A stretch of 64,000 bases of DNA, taken from positions 537,028,682 to 537,092,681 of the forward strand of contig CM042684.1 of assembly GCA_023614405.1 (NCBI GenBank), in the 5' to 3' direction. Below are positions 31,652-43,734 of this stretch, in pieces. The first letter of the stretch is position 1. Every line of letters starts with the position of its first letter. The stretch comes from Avena insularis (taxonomy: Eukaryota; Streptophyta; Magnoliopsida; Poales; Poaceae). A program made the translations under genes and the position numbers. Below the pieces are notes generated by a model. The model was not told the origin of the DNA and did no database searches. It saw only the letters and a list, made by a program, of their open reading frames with translations.

Positions 31652-34600
31652 GTCTCCCACTTGCACTAGAGTCAATAATCTAGTTTACATTTGGTAACAA
31701 TCTCACACCCATGGCCTCGAGGTGCTGATCATGTTTACGTGGAAGAGGTTTAGTCAATGGATCTGCGACATTCAGATCTGTATGTACTTTGCTGATCTTG
31801 AGATCTCCATACGCTATATAATCTCGGATTATATGAAACTTAGATTGATATGCTTGGTCTTTGGATGATATCTTGGTTCCTTAGCGAGTGCTATGGCGCC
31901 GGTGTTGTCACACAATATCTCCGATGGGTCCAATGCACTTGGAACCACCAAGCTTCGATGATGAAGTTTGATCCAAACTCCTTCACTTGGCCTTCGCGGC
32001 AGCCATGTATTCCGCTTCTCTTGTAGATCCCGCGATCACGCTTTGCTTGCAGCTTCTCCGACTCACAGCTCCTCCATTCAAAATATACCGTATCATCACG
32101 AGATTTAGAATCATCCTTGTCGATTGTCGAAACTAGCATCGACGTAACCTTTTCTGACATGTTCATCACCCCATAGACTAAGAACATTTCTTTAGTCCTA
32201 TTTAGGTACCTTAGGATGTTCTTCACGGCTGTCCGATGTTCCACTCTGGATCACTTTGATATCTGCTCGTCAAACTAAGAGCATTGGACACATCCGGTCT
32301 AGTACACAACATGGCATACATGATGGAACCTATGGCGAGGCATAAGGCACTTTGCTCATAGCTTCCCTATCATTTACCGTAGTTGGACCGAGCCTTGCTC
32401 AATATCTTACACGACAACATAGGCCTTTGAACCTTTCAATGCCTTATCCATTCTGAACCTTTTCAGAACTTTGTCCAGTATGTACTCAGCTTAAAGCTAT
32501 CAGCGTCTTTGTCTATCTCTATAGATTTTGATGCCCAATATATAAGCAGCTTCACCTAGGTCTTTCATTGAAAACACTTGTTCAAATAACTCTTCACATC
32601 GTTAAGCATGTTGATGTCATTTCCAATAATCAATATGTCATCCACATATAGTACCGAAATGTCACGAGCTCCCACTCACTTTCTTGTAGATGCAAGCTTA
32701 AAGCAATTTGGAACAAATCCAAAGCTCTTGATCACTTGATCAAAGCGAAGGTTCCAACTCCGAGATGCTTGCTTCATCCATAAATGGAGCTGAAGTTTGC
32801 ATACTTTATCGACATCCTTAGGATCGACAAAACCTTCGTTGCATCATATACAACTCTTCATCAATGTTGCCATTGAGGAAAGCAGTCTTGACATCCATTT
32901 GCCATATTTCATAATCATGAAGCGCAGCAATTGCTAATAAAATCGAATGGACTTAAACATCGCTACGGAGAGAAAGTCTCATCGTAGTCAACACCTTGAA
33001 CTTGTCGAAAACCTTTACGCAACAAGCTGTGCTTTATAGAGTAACATTACCATCGCGTCCGTTTTCTTCTTGAAGATCCATTTGCACTCAACGGCCTTTG
33101 ATTCGCTAGGAGGTCCACCAAAGTCCATACTTGGTTTTCGCTCATGGATCCCAATTCGGTTCATGGCTTCTAGCCATTTCTCGGTCTGGGCTCATCATCG
33201 CTTCCTCATAGTTCGTAGGTTCACCGTCTTCTACTAACAAGACAGTCAAGACAGGTTGCTGTACCACTCGGGAGGGCCGCGACCTTGTCGACCTACGACG
33301 TTCGATGTGACATCGTCCAAGCTTCATGATCCTTGTCATTTGCTTCCTCTATTGTTGGTGCGGTGACTTTGGAACAATTTCAGGTGCTGCGCTACTCTCC
33401 AATTCAAGAGAAGGTTCAATAACCTCGTCTAGCTCTACTTTCCTCCCACTCACTTCTTTCGAGAGAAACTCCTTCTCAAGAAAGGAACCGTTCTTTGCGA
33501 CAAACACTTTGCCTTGATTACGTGATAGAAGGTATACCCAATAGTTTCCTTAGGGTATCCTATGAAGACGCATTTCTCCGCTTTGGGTTCGAGCTTGTCC
33601 GCATCAACTTCTTGACGTAAGCTTCGCATCCCCAAACTTTAAAGCGACAACTTAGGTTTAGCACCAAACCACAGTTCATACGGTGTCGTCTCAGCGGATT
33701 TAGATGGTGCCCTATTTAAAGTGAATGCAGCAGTTTCTAATTCATAACCTCAAAATGATAACGGCAAATCAGTAAGAGACATTATTGATCGGACCATATC
33801 TAATAAGGTTCGATTTAGCGTTCGAGACACACCATTGCGCTGTGGTGTTCCGTGGCGTGAGTTGTGAAACGATTCCACTTGCTTTGAGATGCGTGAGAAA
33901 ATCATAACTCAAATATTACGCCCCCATCGGATCGTAGAAACTTAATCTTTACATTACGATGGTTCTCCACTTCATTCTGAAATTCTTTGAACTTTTCAAA
34001 TGTTTCAGATTTATGTTTCATTAAATAGATATACCCATATCTACTTAAGTCATCGGTAAAAGTGAGAAAATAGCGATATCCACAGCGTCGAAACACTCAT
34101 CGGTCGCATACATCGGTATGTATGATTTCCAACAAGTCCGTTGCTCGCTCCATCATAGGAGAAGCGGGGTTTTGATCATCTTGCCCATGAGGCATGGTTC
34201 GCATGTGTCAAATGATTCAAAATCAAGAGACTCCAAAAGTCCATCGAATGGAGTTTCTTCATCGCTTTACACCAATATGACCTGAGCAGCGATTACCACA
34301 AATAAGTAGTATTATCACTATCTACTTTGCATCTCTTAGCCTCAATGTTATGGATGTGTGTTTCATCCCTTTCGAGATTTAGAAGAAATAAACCATTCAC
34401 AAGAGGTGCATGACCATAAAGATGTTACTCATATAAATAGAACAACCATTATTCTCCGATTTAAATGAATAACCGTCTTGCAATAAACACGATCCAGAAA
34501 TAATGTTCATGCTCAGCAGCACATAATAACATTTATTAAGGTTTAAAACTAATCCGAAGGTAAAACTAAGGAGAGCGTCGCGGCCATCACATCAACTCTT

Positions 34601-36779
34601 GATCCGTTGCCGGCGCATCGTCACCTCATCCCTCAAGCCGCCGTCTATTCCGTAGCTCTGTTTGAGTTACAAATATTAGCGAACCGGTATCAAATACCCG
34701 GGCACTACAACGAGGGCTAGTAAGGAAAACATCAATAACATGTATATCAAATATACCTTTGATGGTGCCAGCCTTCTTGTCCGCTAAGTACTTGGACGAT
34801 TAAGCTTCGATGACCCTTGTCCTTGCAATAGAAGCACTCGATGTCGGCTTAGGTCGGACTTGAGCTTCTTCTCAGCGAGAACAGCAGCGCTTGCCGCTTT
34901 TCTTGAAGGGCTTCTTTGCACCTTTATCTTTCTTAAAGGAGGGCTTGTTGACCATCAACACATGATTATCCTTCTTGATGTCCACCTCCGCAGCCTTGAC
35001 TTTGCGAAGAGCTCGGTGATCGTGTCGATGGAACCAATCTGATTGTGAGTCACTACAAAACTTTTGTAGGCTGGGAGGGAGTGATTGCGAGAACCTGTCA
35101 ATCTTGAGCTCCTCTGGAATCTTGCGATCCAGTTGCTCAAAGGCGTTGAGTGTAGCCCGACATCTTAATGGCGTGCTCACTAACGGAACTCCCTTCCTCC
35201 ATCTTGCGATTAAAGAACTTCTCGGAGATCTCATATCTCTCGAGCGGGCCTGAGTGAAACATGGTTTTCAGCTCTTGAGAATCTCAAAGGGCCGGGATAG
35301 TTTTCAAAAGCGATTTTGAAGTTCGGTTCCATAGCAAACAACATGGTGCTCTTAATCACGCCATAATCATCTTTTGCGGTGATAGACAGCTTTCTCATCG
35401 GTAGCGATTCTGACGAGGGTTACCTAACGCTTTCTCAAGGACATAGTCCTTTTGTCCGCCAGACAGAATGATTCTCAGATTGCGGAACCAGTTGGTGAAG
35501 TTAGACCCATTGTTTCTAAGCTTTTCTTTCTCAGCAAAAACGTTGAAGTTGAAGTTGGACTTGGCCATGTGATCTACAGTATTTGCAAGTACAACTTAGA
35601 CTATGTTCATGATAAATGGTTCAACTTAATCAAATTACTAGATGAACTCCCACTAAATTCAACATCCCTCAAGTTGTTTAGTGAACACGATCCAAATTCA
35701 CCACACCTAATCCGATCATCACGAGAAGAGATGTGGTTTCAATGGTGGACAACGAAGTGTCGATCATATCATTCATATGACTCATGCTTAACCTTTCGGT
35801 TCTTGTGTTCCGAGGCCATGTCTGTACATGCTAGGCTCGTCAAGTTAGACCAAGTATTTCGCGTGTGCAAAAACTGGCTTGCACCCGTTGTATGTGACGT
35901 AGAGTCTATAGCACCCGATCATCACGTGATGCTTGGACACGACGAACTTCATAGCGGTGCATACTTGGGGAGAACACAGTTGTTATCTTGATCTTTAAGT
36001 GAGGAATCATCTTATAATGCTACCGTCGCGATCTAAGCATAATAAGATACATAAAGGGATAAACATCACATGCATATAACTTTATGTGACATGGTATAGC
36101 CAATCTTCGCGCAATGATCTCCATCTTGTGCGTTCCGGCATGATCTCCATCACTCCACCATGATTGCCTCCACCACGAATAGCAACTACAACTATTGCTA
36201 ACTACTTAGCGATAAAGTAAAGCTATTACATGGCGTATAAGAAGTTGACTCGCAGGTCATACACAATTATAAAGACAACCATATGGCTCCTGCCGGTTGT
36301 GTACTCATCGACATGCAAGTCGTGAAACATTACAAAACATGATCATCGCATACATTATACACATCACATCTTGGGCCATACCATATCACGAAAACACTCC
36401 TGCAAAAACAAGTTAGGCGCCTCTACTTTGTTGTTGCATGTTTCACGTGGCTTATGGGAGTAGATGCTAAACGATTCTTACCTACGGAAAGCCACAACGG
36501 TGATATTATGGTTGCCAAACTCAGTGTTAATCCCATGACAACTATAGTGAGAGGCGGCATCCACCGGCCGCATGTGTGGTACAAGCCACACACGTCAAGT
36601 CTGAGCCGGTCTCATGACGGCGTCGCGTAAGGTTGGCCTGGACCGCTTCAATCTCACTAACCGCGTCATAAGAAGAACACAAACAAGAGGCTTGCAACAG
36701 AAAACATCAACGCCCGCAACAACCATGTTGCGTTCTACTCGTGAATCACATCTACGCATAGATCTAGCTCTGATACCAC
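31652..36779 (-). pseudogene. BARE-1-like gag-pol, heavily frameshifted
   Basis: From the right: a Gag piece (35234-34872) with LKIDRFSQSLPPSLQKF and a Lys-rich nucleocapsid region. Then an integrase piece (34096-33902) with YRYFLTFTDDLSRYGYIYLM, and a late integrase piece (33635-33450) with DKLEPKAEKCVFIGYPKETI. Near 33340-33142 is PTNYEEAMMSPD, and near 32244-32100 an RT end with HRTAVKNILRYLNRTKEMFL. The domains are in normal order, but hardly any frame stays open beyond 120 codons because of many small indels. That is more frame damage than in the two Copia elements either side of it. Function is impossible as read. Confidence 0.88.
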
Positions 36780-38459
36780 TGAAGGGTTTCGCAGCATAGT
36801 AAATCAAAATTTTCTATGAGCGAGCAGAGGAAAGCCAAGATCTAATCTAGGAGATGCAAACAACGAGAGATTGGATTAGATCTTCATACCCTTGAAGATT
36901 TACGCGGTGAGCGTTAAATCGGAACGTGGGTGATGTAGTCGTACTCGCTTCTCCTCCTCGCGATCCGATCCGATCTAGCACCACAAGTGGCGGTGCCTTC
37001 GTGAGATGCACATGTGCAGCACCTCGACGTCTCCTCCTTCCTTGGACCAGCAAGTATGGTGGAGAGATGGATTGGATCTACAACCACGGCGTGGTGTATA
37101 TGGTGGAGAATTTACGCATGAGGCTTCGCCTACAAGCAGTCGGAAGGGAGAGAGGAAGGCGGCGGGGTTACTAGGGCTTGGAGGGAAGGTGTGTGGGGTT
37201 GGTGCGCCCCACCCCTCTTTATATAGAGGGGGTCGCAGCCTAAGCCCTCCTCCAAGTCTATCTCAAGTTTAAGCGATTTAAACTTATCCTTATCTAGAAA
37301 TTCTATCTCTAGATTTAAGCGATTTAAATCTTATCTAGAATAGGCTGGGCCCTATGGGGCCTTGTGCCCCTATTGCGCCAGGACACTCCCTCATAGGCCC
37401 ATGCCCTCTCTGGAAGGTGGGACCACGTTGGCCCCCTTCCGGAAGGTTCTAAAGCTTCGGTACAATACCGATTAATCCGGAACAATTCGAACTCCAAAAC
37501 TGCCTTTGCCTTATATGAATCTTATTCTCCGGACCATTTGGAACCTCTCGTGATATCCGGATCCCATCAGACTCGAACACAAATTCATAAACCAATTATC
37601 CAATCTATCCTAGCGTCAAGACACGTTAAGTGTGTGACCTGCGGAGTTCGAGAATATCAGACATGATCTTCTATCAATAATCAACAGCGGTGCAGGCACC
37701 CATATTGACTCCACATTCATCGATGATCATATCGGATGAACCACGATGCCAGATTCAATCAATCCCATATATATATTCCCTTCGTCTCGCGATATTTTAC
37801 TTGCGAGATTCGATCGTCGGTATCGTCATACCTAGTTCAATCTCGTTCTCAGCAAGTACTTTACTCGTTCCGTAATCCGATATCACTTTGTGATTAACTC
37901 CTTAACCACATGCTTGCAAGCGGTGTTGATATCGATTACCGAGTGGGCCCGAAGTATATCTCTCCGACTTGGGAGGGACAAATTCCATCTTGATACATAC
38001 AACCCAATGATACTTTCCGATCACCTGAGAGACACCTTTATGATCACCCTCTCATAGGATGACGTTTGATGACCTCAAAGCTTTCTTCCGATACCAGGGA
38101 GTTGTATTATCTCATGGTCTAAGGAATACAATATTTGACATAGGAAAAGCTTCGCAAAGATGAACACAATGACACGATCTAATTGCTTCGCTTAGTTTGG
38201 GTCTGTCCACCATATCATTCTCCCAATGATATGATCTCATTATCAATTGACAACTCATGTCTATGGTTAGGAAACCTTAACCATCATTGATCAAAGAGCT
38301 AGTCCATAGAGGCGTACTAGGGACACGGTGTTGTTCACAAACCACACAAGTATTAATGTTTCCGCTTAATACAATTCTAGCATGGAATATAAACTTTATC
38401 ATGAACAAGAATTATAATAATAACATCTTTATTATTGCCTCTAGGGCATAATTCCAACA
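36780..38459 (-). repeat. 5' LTR of the BARE-1-like element
   Basis: The LTR is nearly the same length as its partner but differs by many substitutions and 1-2 bp indels, for example at 36820-36830, 36900-36920 and 37200-37240. It is bordered inside by the tRNA-Met primer site. Confidence 0.92.
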
Positions 38460-38464
38460 AAGAG

Positions 38465-39165
38465 AGGAAGCAATCATCATAGCGCGGGTAGTCTCAAGGA
38501 TATGACGATGCTTACGCTCGGCGGCACCATTTTGAGCATGGGCGCCGGGACACGAGAACTGAGCAAGGGTGCCCTGCTGAGCAAGGATGCCACGCAGGTG
38601 CTGGGAGATATACTCTCCTGCAGAATCAGCACGAAACACACGAATAGGCGTGGAATACTGAGTACGAACCATGGCCGCAAAGCGCTGATAAATAGAAGCA
38701 CCTCGTTGCGAGAGCACATAAAAAATAACCAGGTGTACCGTGAAAAATCATCAATAAACAAAATATAGTATCGGTGGCCCCCTTTTGAAGCAAAGGGAGC
38801 AGGACCCCACACATCTGAATGAACTAAATCAAAAGGTCGCTGAGATACAGACACACTAGTAGGATAGGGAAGCTGAATCTGTTTACCTAACCTACAACCA
38901 CGACCTGAATGTAACGACGACACATCTCCTGAGACAAGCCCCAGAAGATCACGACGAACTAAGGATGATAAACAGGAGCCACAAAGATGACCCAGCCGAT
39001 GATGCCACTTTGCTGAAAGCGAGCGATGTGAAGCGACAACCGCGAGAAGTGGCGGAAGAAGTGTCGGCGGAAGGAAGCGAAGCGATCTAACTCCCATAGC
39101 CACAGAGACTCAATGCTGCGAGGCCAGCTCCAACCGAGCACTGTGTAGCGGTCTGAATAGCACAA
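38465..39165 (-). pseudogene. Copia GAG-pre-integrase and integrase core (host of the nest)
   Basis: KWHHRLGHLCGSCLSSLVRR is the His part of the zinc-binding GAG-pre-integrase domain. RPFDLVHSDVWGPAPFASKG holds the first catalytic Asp, then YYILFIDDFSRYTWLFFM, IRVFRADSAGEYIS with the second Asp, and AHAQNGAAERKHRHILETTR with the catalytic Glu. Frame changes occur near 38690. The frame is cut at 38464/29972 by the BARE-1-like insertion and continues at 29971 on the other side. Confidence 0.88.
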
Positions 39166-40037
39166 GAATCAGCATCAAGAATGACCACGACAACCAGAAT
39201 CGATGGTGACTAGCGAGAAAGGTTCATCTTAAGGCTGGGAACATGAGAAACATCGAGGAGCAGAGAAGGAGGAAGTAGAGAGGTGCCTCGTGGAAGCAGG
39301 AAGAGGTACCATCGATCGTAATAACACGGATATGAGAAATAAGAGAAGAAGCGAGAAAAGAATAGAAAGCCTTGAAGTCATATGAAAGAAGCTCCGGAAT
39401 CCGGATACCACGGGGATGGCGTGCACGGTATGTAGAAGGTGATGGTCGTGGTGCGGAAGAACTAGGCACAGAACCAGCGATTACCCGACGAGGAGGAGCC
39501 TATAGCGGCGGACTACGAAGACCACGAATAATATCCTGATCGGATAGAGCACCAGCAGAGGTCCGAAGCACCGATAGGAGGTCGAGGCAACAGCGAAGAT
39601 CACGAAGAACGGTGGCGGCGAGCAAGATCTGGCGGCGTGGCGTGGATCCCTCGTCCGGCAACCGGAGATATCGTGGCGGGCTTGCCACGGTGGGCACATG
39701 GAGGGCCGAGAACCACGAGGCTGCTGAGACTAACTTTCGACCACTGGGCGGTGGAAGCGAGAGTAACGACAGCGAGACCGCGGCGAAAGGCGGCACGGGG
39801 GACCACGAGCAGCAAACGAAGGAACCTCAAGAAGACCAGTACCACAAAGGCAGGTCTCCTCAGACGAAGCTCAGCCATTACCTCGAGAAGGCGAAACACG
39901 ACAGCGGGCAAGCAGCTGGGCAGCGGCGGCTCAAACTCCTTGGAGCCGTGACAAGAACTCAAAGGCGGCGCTGAAACTCCAGATCCGCGCACAATCGGAA
40001 CAACGAGGGACAGGTGTTACACACGTATGCGAAGAAG

Positions 40038-40614
40038 TCAAGCTGGCGCCAAATAGCAGCACTCGAGTATAGAAATCATCAATAGTAGAATCACCACCTT
40101 AAGATCATGCTCACGAAGAACCACAGACGGATAAAGAGCATCTCCAGACGGTGATAAGCGGCGACGAAGAAAAGCCCAGCGAGCAGCAGCGGTGGGAAGG
40201 CCCATGAACTCAGCAGACATCGAGGCGAGAACTCTTTGAAGTGAGAACAGCAGCAGCACGAGCATCCTCATCAATCCACTGAGTGTAGTCAGCCAAATCC
40301 AGCCGGTAGGTCGTAGTAGCAGTAGAATGCGCCTGGATCTGGTGCTCATAATCAGCCCAAGCAGAATTATCAGCACTCTGGGCTGCATCCTTGACCGCCT
40401 GAGTAGCATCAGGGGCAAGGACAACGGGCATCGGTGCAAGAGGCACTGGAGGCACAACGGGACGCGGTGGACAGAAGACCTCACCGGAAAGCACACCCCA
40501 AAGGCGAAGACCGCGCATATGGACGCGCATGAAGGCAGCGAAATCAGGATAATTCGCGCCATCAAAAATCACCGGGCAGCGAGGAATCGCAACATAGCCC
40601 GACGAGGAAGACAT
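40038..40614 (-). pseudogene. Copia gag (UBN2-like) start
   Basis: The ORF begins MSSSSGYVAIPRCPVIFDGA and continues NYPDFAAFMRVHMRGLRLWG, then a Pro-rich segment and AWADYEHQIQAHSTATTTYR. This is typical of Copia Gag with a capsid-like UBN2 domain. It is 316 bp downstream of the primer site, a normal leader. The frame shifts near 40210, and the following Gag and protease segment (39170-40030) is fragmented. Confidence 0.75.
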
Positions 40615-40929
40615 TTTTTTTCAAACCGAACTAGATCGGATCTGACCGGATCTGGCGGCTGGGAGGGCGACCGAGGCGAACGAAGCGAATCGAACAGCGG
40701 CGGCGGCGAGGTCGGGCCGGCGGCGACGACGAGGGAGAGGATGGGGAAGACGGCCGGCGATTCAGTGATGGCGGCGGCGAGGAGAAGCGGCAGGGTCGGC
40801 GACAATGGCGGCGGCAGGAGGGTGCGGTGTGTGGCGGCGGCGGCGGCGGGCGGCGGCGGCGGCCGGCGGCGGGAGCGGCGTGGGCGGCGAGTCTTGGGGC
40901 GTGAAAGGTGCCTTCTGGCTCTGATACCA

Positions 40930-41058
40930 TGTTAGGGTAATAGATCTCTTGTATTCAGAGGACCAAAAGGCCAGAATATATAGTACATGTACATGTGCAA
41001 ATATACAGAAAGCCCTCTAACATATGGGAAAACTACAATATATAAATATACTCTAACA
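40930..41058 (-). repeat. 5' LTR of the short-LTR Copia
   Basis: The LTR matches 27686-27813 and ends CTCTAACA at 41058. The tRNA-Met primer-binding site abuts its inner edge without a gap. Confidence 0.92.
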
Positions 41059-41179
41059 CCGCTCACCGACCAAGTTGGGTACCTACTCGACAGTACAGCA
41101 GCAGGTTGAGTATTCTACGTACACGTACAGCTAGCCGCTCCGGGTTCGGCCCACCAGGATGCCGCCCCTGTCCCTGCAC

Positions 41180-41238
41180 AAGAAGAAGAAGAAGAAGAAG
41201 AAGAAGAAGAAGGAGGAGGAGGAGGAGGAGGAGGAGGA
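41180..41238. repeat. (AAG)n(GGA)n microsatellite
   Basis: About eleven AAG units run directly into eight GGA units. The six-frame poly-Lys/Glu or poly-Ser/Phe ORFs across it are artefacts of the repeat. Confidence 0.95.
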
Positions 41239-41756
41239 CGGCTGTGCGCGAGTTCGATCAAGGTCGTCATCTGGCGGGCACATTAATTCGGCATCGCGGA
41301 CTCTATGGATCGGAGAACAACACAACGTGCACGTTGGTTCAAGGCAACGCGCACGGCCGGCCAGCACCGATGATCCGGCGGATTTTCATGTGCTGCTAGC
41401 TCCCGACCAAGCCACCCCTTCCCTTCTTCAGCTCTCCTATCCCGCGTGTGTGGCCTCAGAGCATTTTAGTATTTCTTTGGCCGAGGGCACATGCATGGAC
41501 CGTGGTGGGCACAGCCAAGGGTTTCCAGGAGCCAGTGCCATCGGATGGATTGCTGCTGTTGGAGTGCTTTTTCCTGAGCTCTGGCCTTATTACTCGGAGT
41601 CGGAGGTCGTCCGTGGAGTTGGTGGATCTTGGCGGCTTCATGGCCACCACTTCTCTTGCGGCTTTTTCATAAGCCAGCCATAACCGCCGTCGCCCCTTCA
41701 TGGCCACTTCTCTTGGCGGTTTCTCCGAAAAGCTACCCTACCCTCCGGTGCACATG

Positions 41757-42200
41757 TTATACAAGTTTTAGGGTTTTTTTGCTTGTGCAGCTAATAGGGA
41801 ATGAATCTGATCCTACAATCTAGGAATACGGTAGTTGGTTTCCATGTAGTATAAATATACATGATCCTATCTGTACGCTATACGTATACATTAACACAGC
41901 AGCCCCCCTCAACCACAACGCTTCAAGGTTCAGCTTGTGTTTGAATAGCTCCATGTACACGCAATGTCTTTGTAAAGCGATCTGCGACTTTATCTTGGGA
42001 TGGAATAGATCGAATATCAAACACCTTGCGCGCCACGCCAACTTGAACAAAGTGAAAATCAATCTCGATGTGCTTTGTACGTACATGGAATGCTGGATTT
42101 TTTTTCTGACACTATAAGTAGTACCAAGATTATCACACCACAGACAGGCTGGACAAGGTTGGAAAATTCTAACTTCACCGAGAAGCGACTACATCCTTGC
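41757..42200 (-). mobile_element. Copia remnant (RNase H end, polypurine tract, LTR)
   Basis: Reading leftwards, LVQPVCGVIILV and a frame-shifted CTYKA(H)RD / IDFHFV segment correspond to the end of Copia RNase H. Next comes a C-rich block at about 41902-41908 (the complement of a polypurine tract), then an LTR whose first bases are TGTTAATGTATACG (minus, from 41898). The other LTR is not found. A decayed primer-site-like string (CTGGTTCTAATATGATAACC, 42744-42763) may mark the other side of a large internal deletion. Confidence 0.55.
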
Positions 42201-42470
42201 AAGACTCTGGCCATGGCTTCGGTTTGCCGTGGTACAGTGGACGACGACCCATGGTAAGAAGAGGTCAGGCCGGTTCTGAAGCTAGAACTCCTAGATCCCA
42301 TCATGGTTGGGTCTCTCGATTGCTTCACGACTCCCTTGTCCATGGCCATGGCCTTTCAAGGCATGCAAACATCTTTGCAAGGCTCTGGCCATGGCTACGG
42401 TTTTCCCTGGTACAGTGGACGACGACCCAAGGGTAAGAACAGGGCGGCGGTTTTGTAGCTGGAACTCCAT
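42191..42470. repeat. 178-bp-period tandem duplication
   Basis: CATCCTTGCAAGACTCTGGC at 42191 recurs as CATCTTTGCAAGGCTCTGGC at 42369, and both continue with GTACAGTGGACGACGACCCA and a GTAAGA stretch. The period is 178 bp with about 90% identity by eye. The sequence is rich in CCATGG. No coding function is evident. Confidence 0.8.
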
Positions 42471-42599
42471 CCCTGAGGTGTCTCCTCCATGGCCTCGAAG
42501 GTGTGCCAAAGCAACCTTGTGGTAGGCCGTGTCCATGGACCTGGATCTCATAGACGAGAACCAGTGCAGCGTAGATCCATGACCTAGCAGCATGGTCAA

Positions 42600-43734
42600 A
42601 TAAACCGTGACTAGATCGTCTCCATGGCCACGTTTGCCACGCCATCCCTGGTTTATTACGATCGAATTTCATTTCGTTTTCTTGATTTATCACGACTCGC
42701 GGTGTGCTCTGAATTTTTTTGTGATACGGCTGTGCTCTGTTAATATTCAGAGACCTGGTTCTAATATGATAACCGGAAATCTTACTTTTTTTGCTTAATG
42801 AAATTCAGGGCCTTTTTAGGATCAGCTGCCATATGGATCCAGCCCACCGGTGCCCTGGAGCCTACTGCCTCTGCAATGGCGGTGCTCACGCTCGCGCGCA
42901 CAACCCTTATCCCAGAGGCCCTGGGAAGAACCGCCTCACCTTCCTGGAGCCGATCTGCGCAGCATTTGGCGGCTTCAGGTCACACGAGGTCGGTCCTTCC
43001 TTTGCTGGATCAGGCTTCCTGCGCACCCTACGGCCAGATCTCGCCGGAGGATCTCAAGCTGATGTCAGATCTCTAATTAAAATCTCTAACTAAAATTATT
43101 ACCCAAATACCCTTGTTTTGGTGCTATTGAACAGCAGGCGAAGTTGCGTGCGCGTACAAGCGCCGATGGCTACCACGTGGGCTACCACGAACCTCCACGC
43201 CGCCACGTGAATTCATTTTCCCAGGACATTCTATATTATATTTATACTAAACATTTATATTTAAGTACCTAATTTTCATCCAACTACATTCTCAATTATT
43301 ATAATCATATATCACGTCGTAATATAAGTTATGGTGTTTATGTTACATAATTTATGATGTCTATGATTTAAGAATAGGATTGCATCTGCTAAATTTACAT
43401 AGTATATAATTTTTAATTAATTTGAAGTGGGATTTTTCCTTTTGAGACATCACCTCTTAGAAACATCGTTTTAAATCTAATCATGTACATGCATTTTTAT
43501 GTGTGTTCGTATATATTTTAATATTCTTAAGTACTATTCAAGAACTCCCCTTAAGAGATTTCTAAATAAGCTTATTCAACAACCCCCACCTAACTACCTT
43601 CTTCCACCTCTCCTGCATCGTCAGGCCCCCTCCTCATATCCCGCACGCCACAAACCTCCTCTGATCCGTGCCACAGGCCTCCTCTGCCCCGCGCTGCCGA
43701 CACCCTCATCTCCGCGTCGCCGGCCTCCTCCGCG
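42600..43734. other. No supported gene
   Basis: 42798-43093 is open in more than one frame, but neither translation looks like a known protein. 43200-43500 is AT-rich with nothing recognised. 43560-43730 is C-rich and leads into the LINE fragment. Confidence 0.4.

Larger units (their letters stand above)
29977..38459 (-). mobile_element. BARE-1/WIS/Angela-type Copia element, nested
   Basis: In minus orientation the 5' LTR starts TGTTGGAATTATGCCCTAGA, the hallmark start of the BARE-1/WIS/Angela lineage, the most abundant Copia group in Triticeae. The LTRs (29977-31651 and 36780-38459, ~1.68 kb) end CGAAACCCTTCA. The 5-bp target duplication AAGAG is perfect (29972-29976 and 38460-38464) and lies within the integrase region of the host Copia. 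The primer-binding site TGGTATCAGAGC lies at 36778-36767. At 8.48 kb it is of normal length for the lineage. Confidence 0.95.
27686..41058 (-). mobile_element. Short-LTR Copia retrotransposon, split by a BARE-1-like element
   Basis: Both ends carry a ~129-bp LTR that starts TGTTAGGGTAATAGATC and ends ACTCTAAC(A), with a perfect 5-bp target duplication CCGCT at 27681-27685 and 41059-41063. Coding is on the minus strand, so the right LTR is the 5' LTR. Next to it is a primer-binding site for initiator tRNA-Met (TGGTATCAGAGCCAG, minus, 40929-40915); a C-rich stretch at 27812-27817 is the polypurine tract on the other side. Order from the right: gag, GAG-pre-integrase, integrase, [nested element], integrase end, RT, RNase H. 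Without the insert it is about 4.9 kb. The two LTRs differ at roughly 8-10 positions, so the insertion is not recent. Confidence 0.95.

Noticed and set aside
35452..35991. 179-codon plus-strand ORF
   Set aside because: It lies opposite the gag region of the BARE-1-like element, which is coded on the minus strand; no known motif in this frame.
41131..41683. Poly-Lys/Glu and poly-Ser/Phe ORFs
   Set aside because: They are produced by the (AAG)n(GGA)n microsatellite and random flanks.
42798..43093. Overlapping ORFs of about 92-100 codons
   Set aside because: Two frames are equally open, neither resembles a known protein, and there is no splice or start support.
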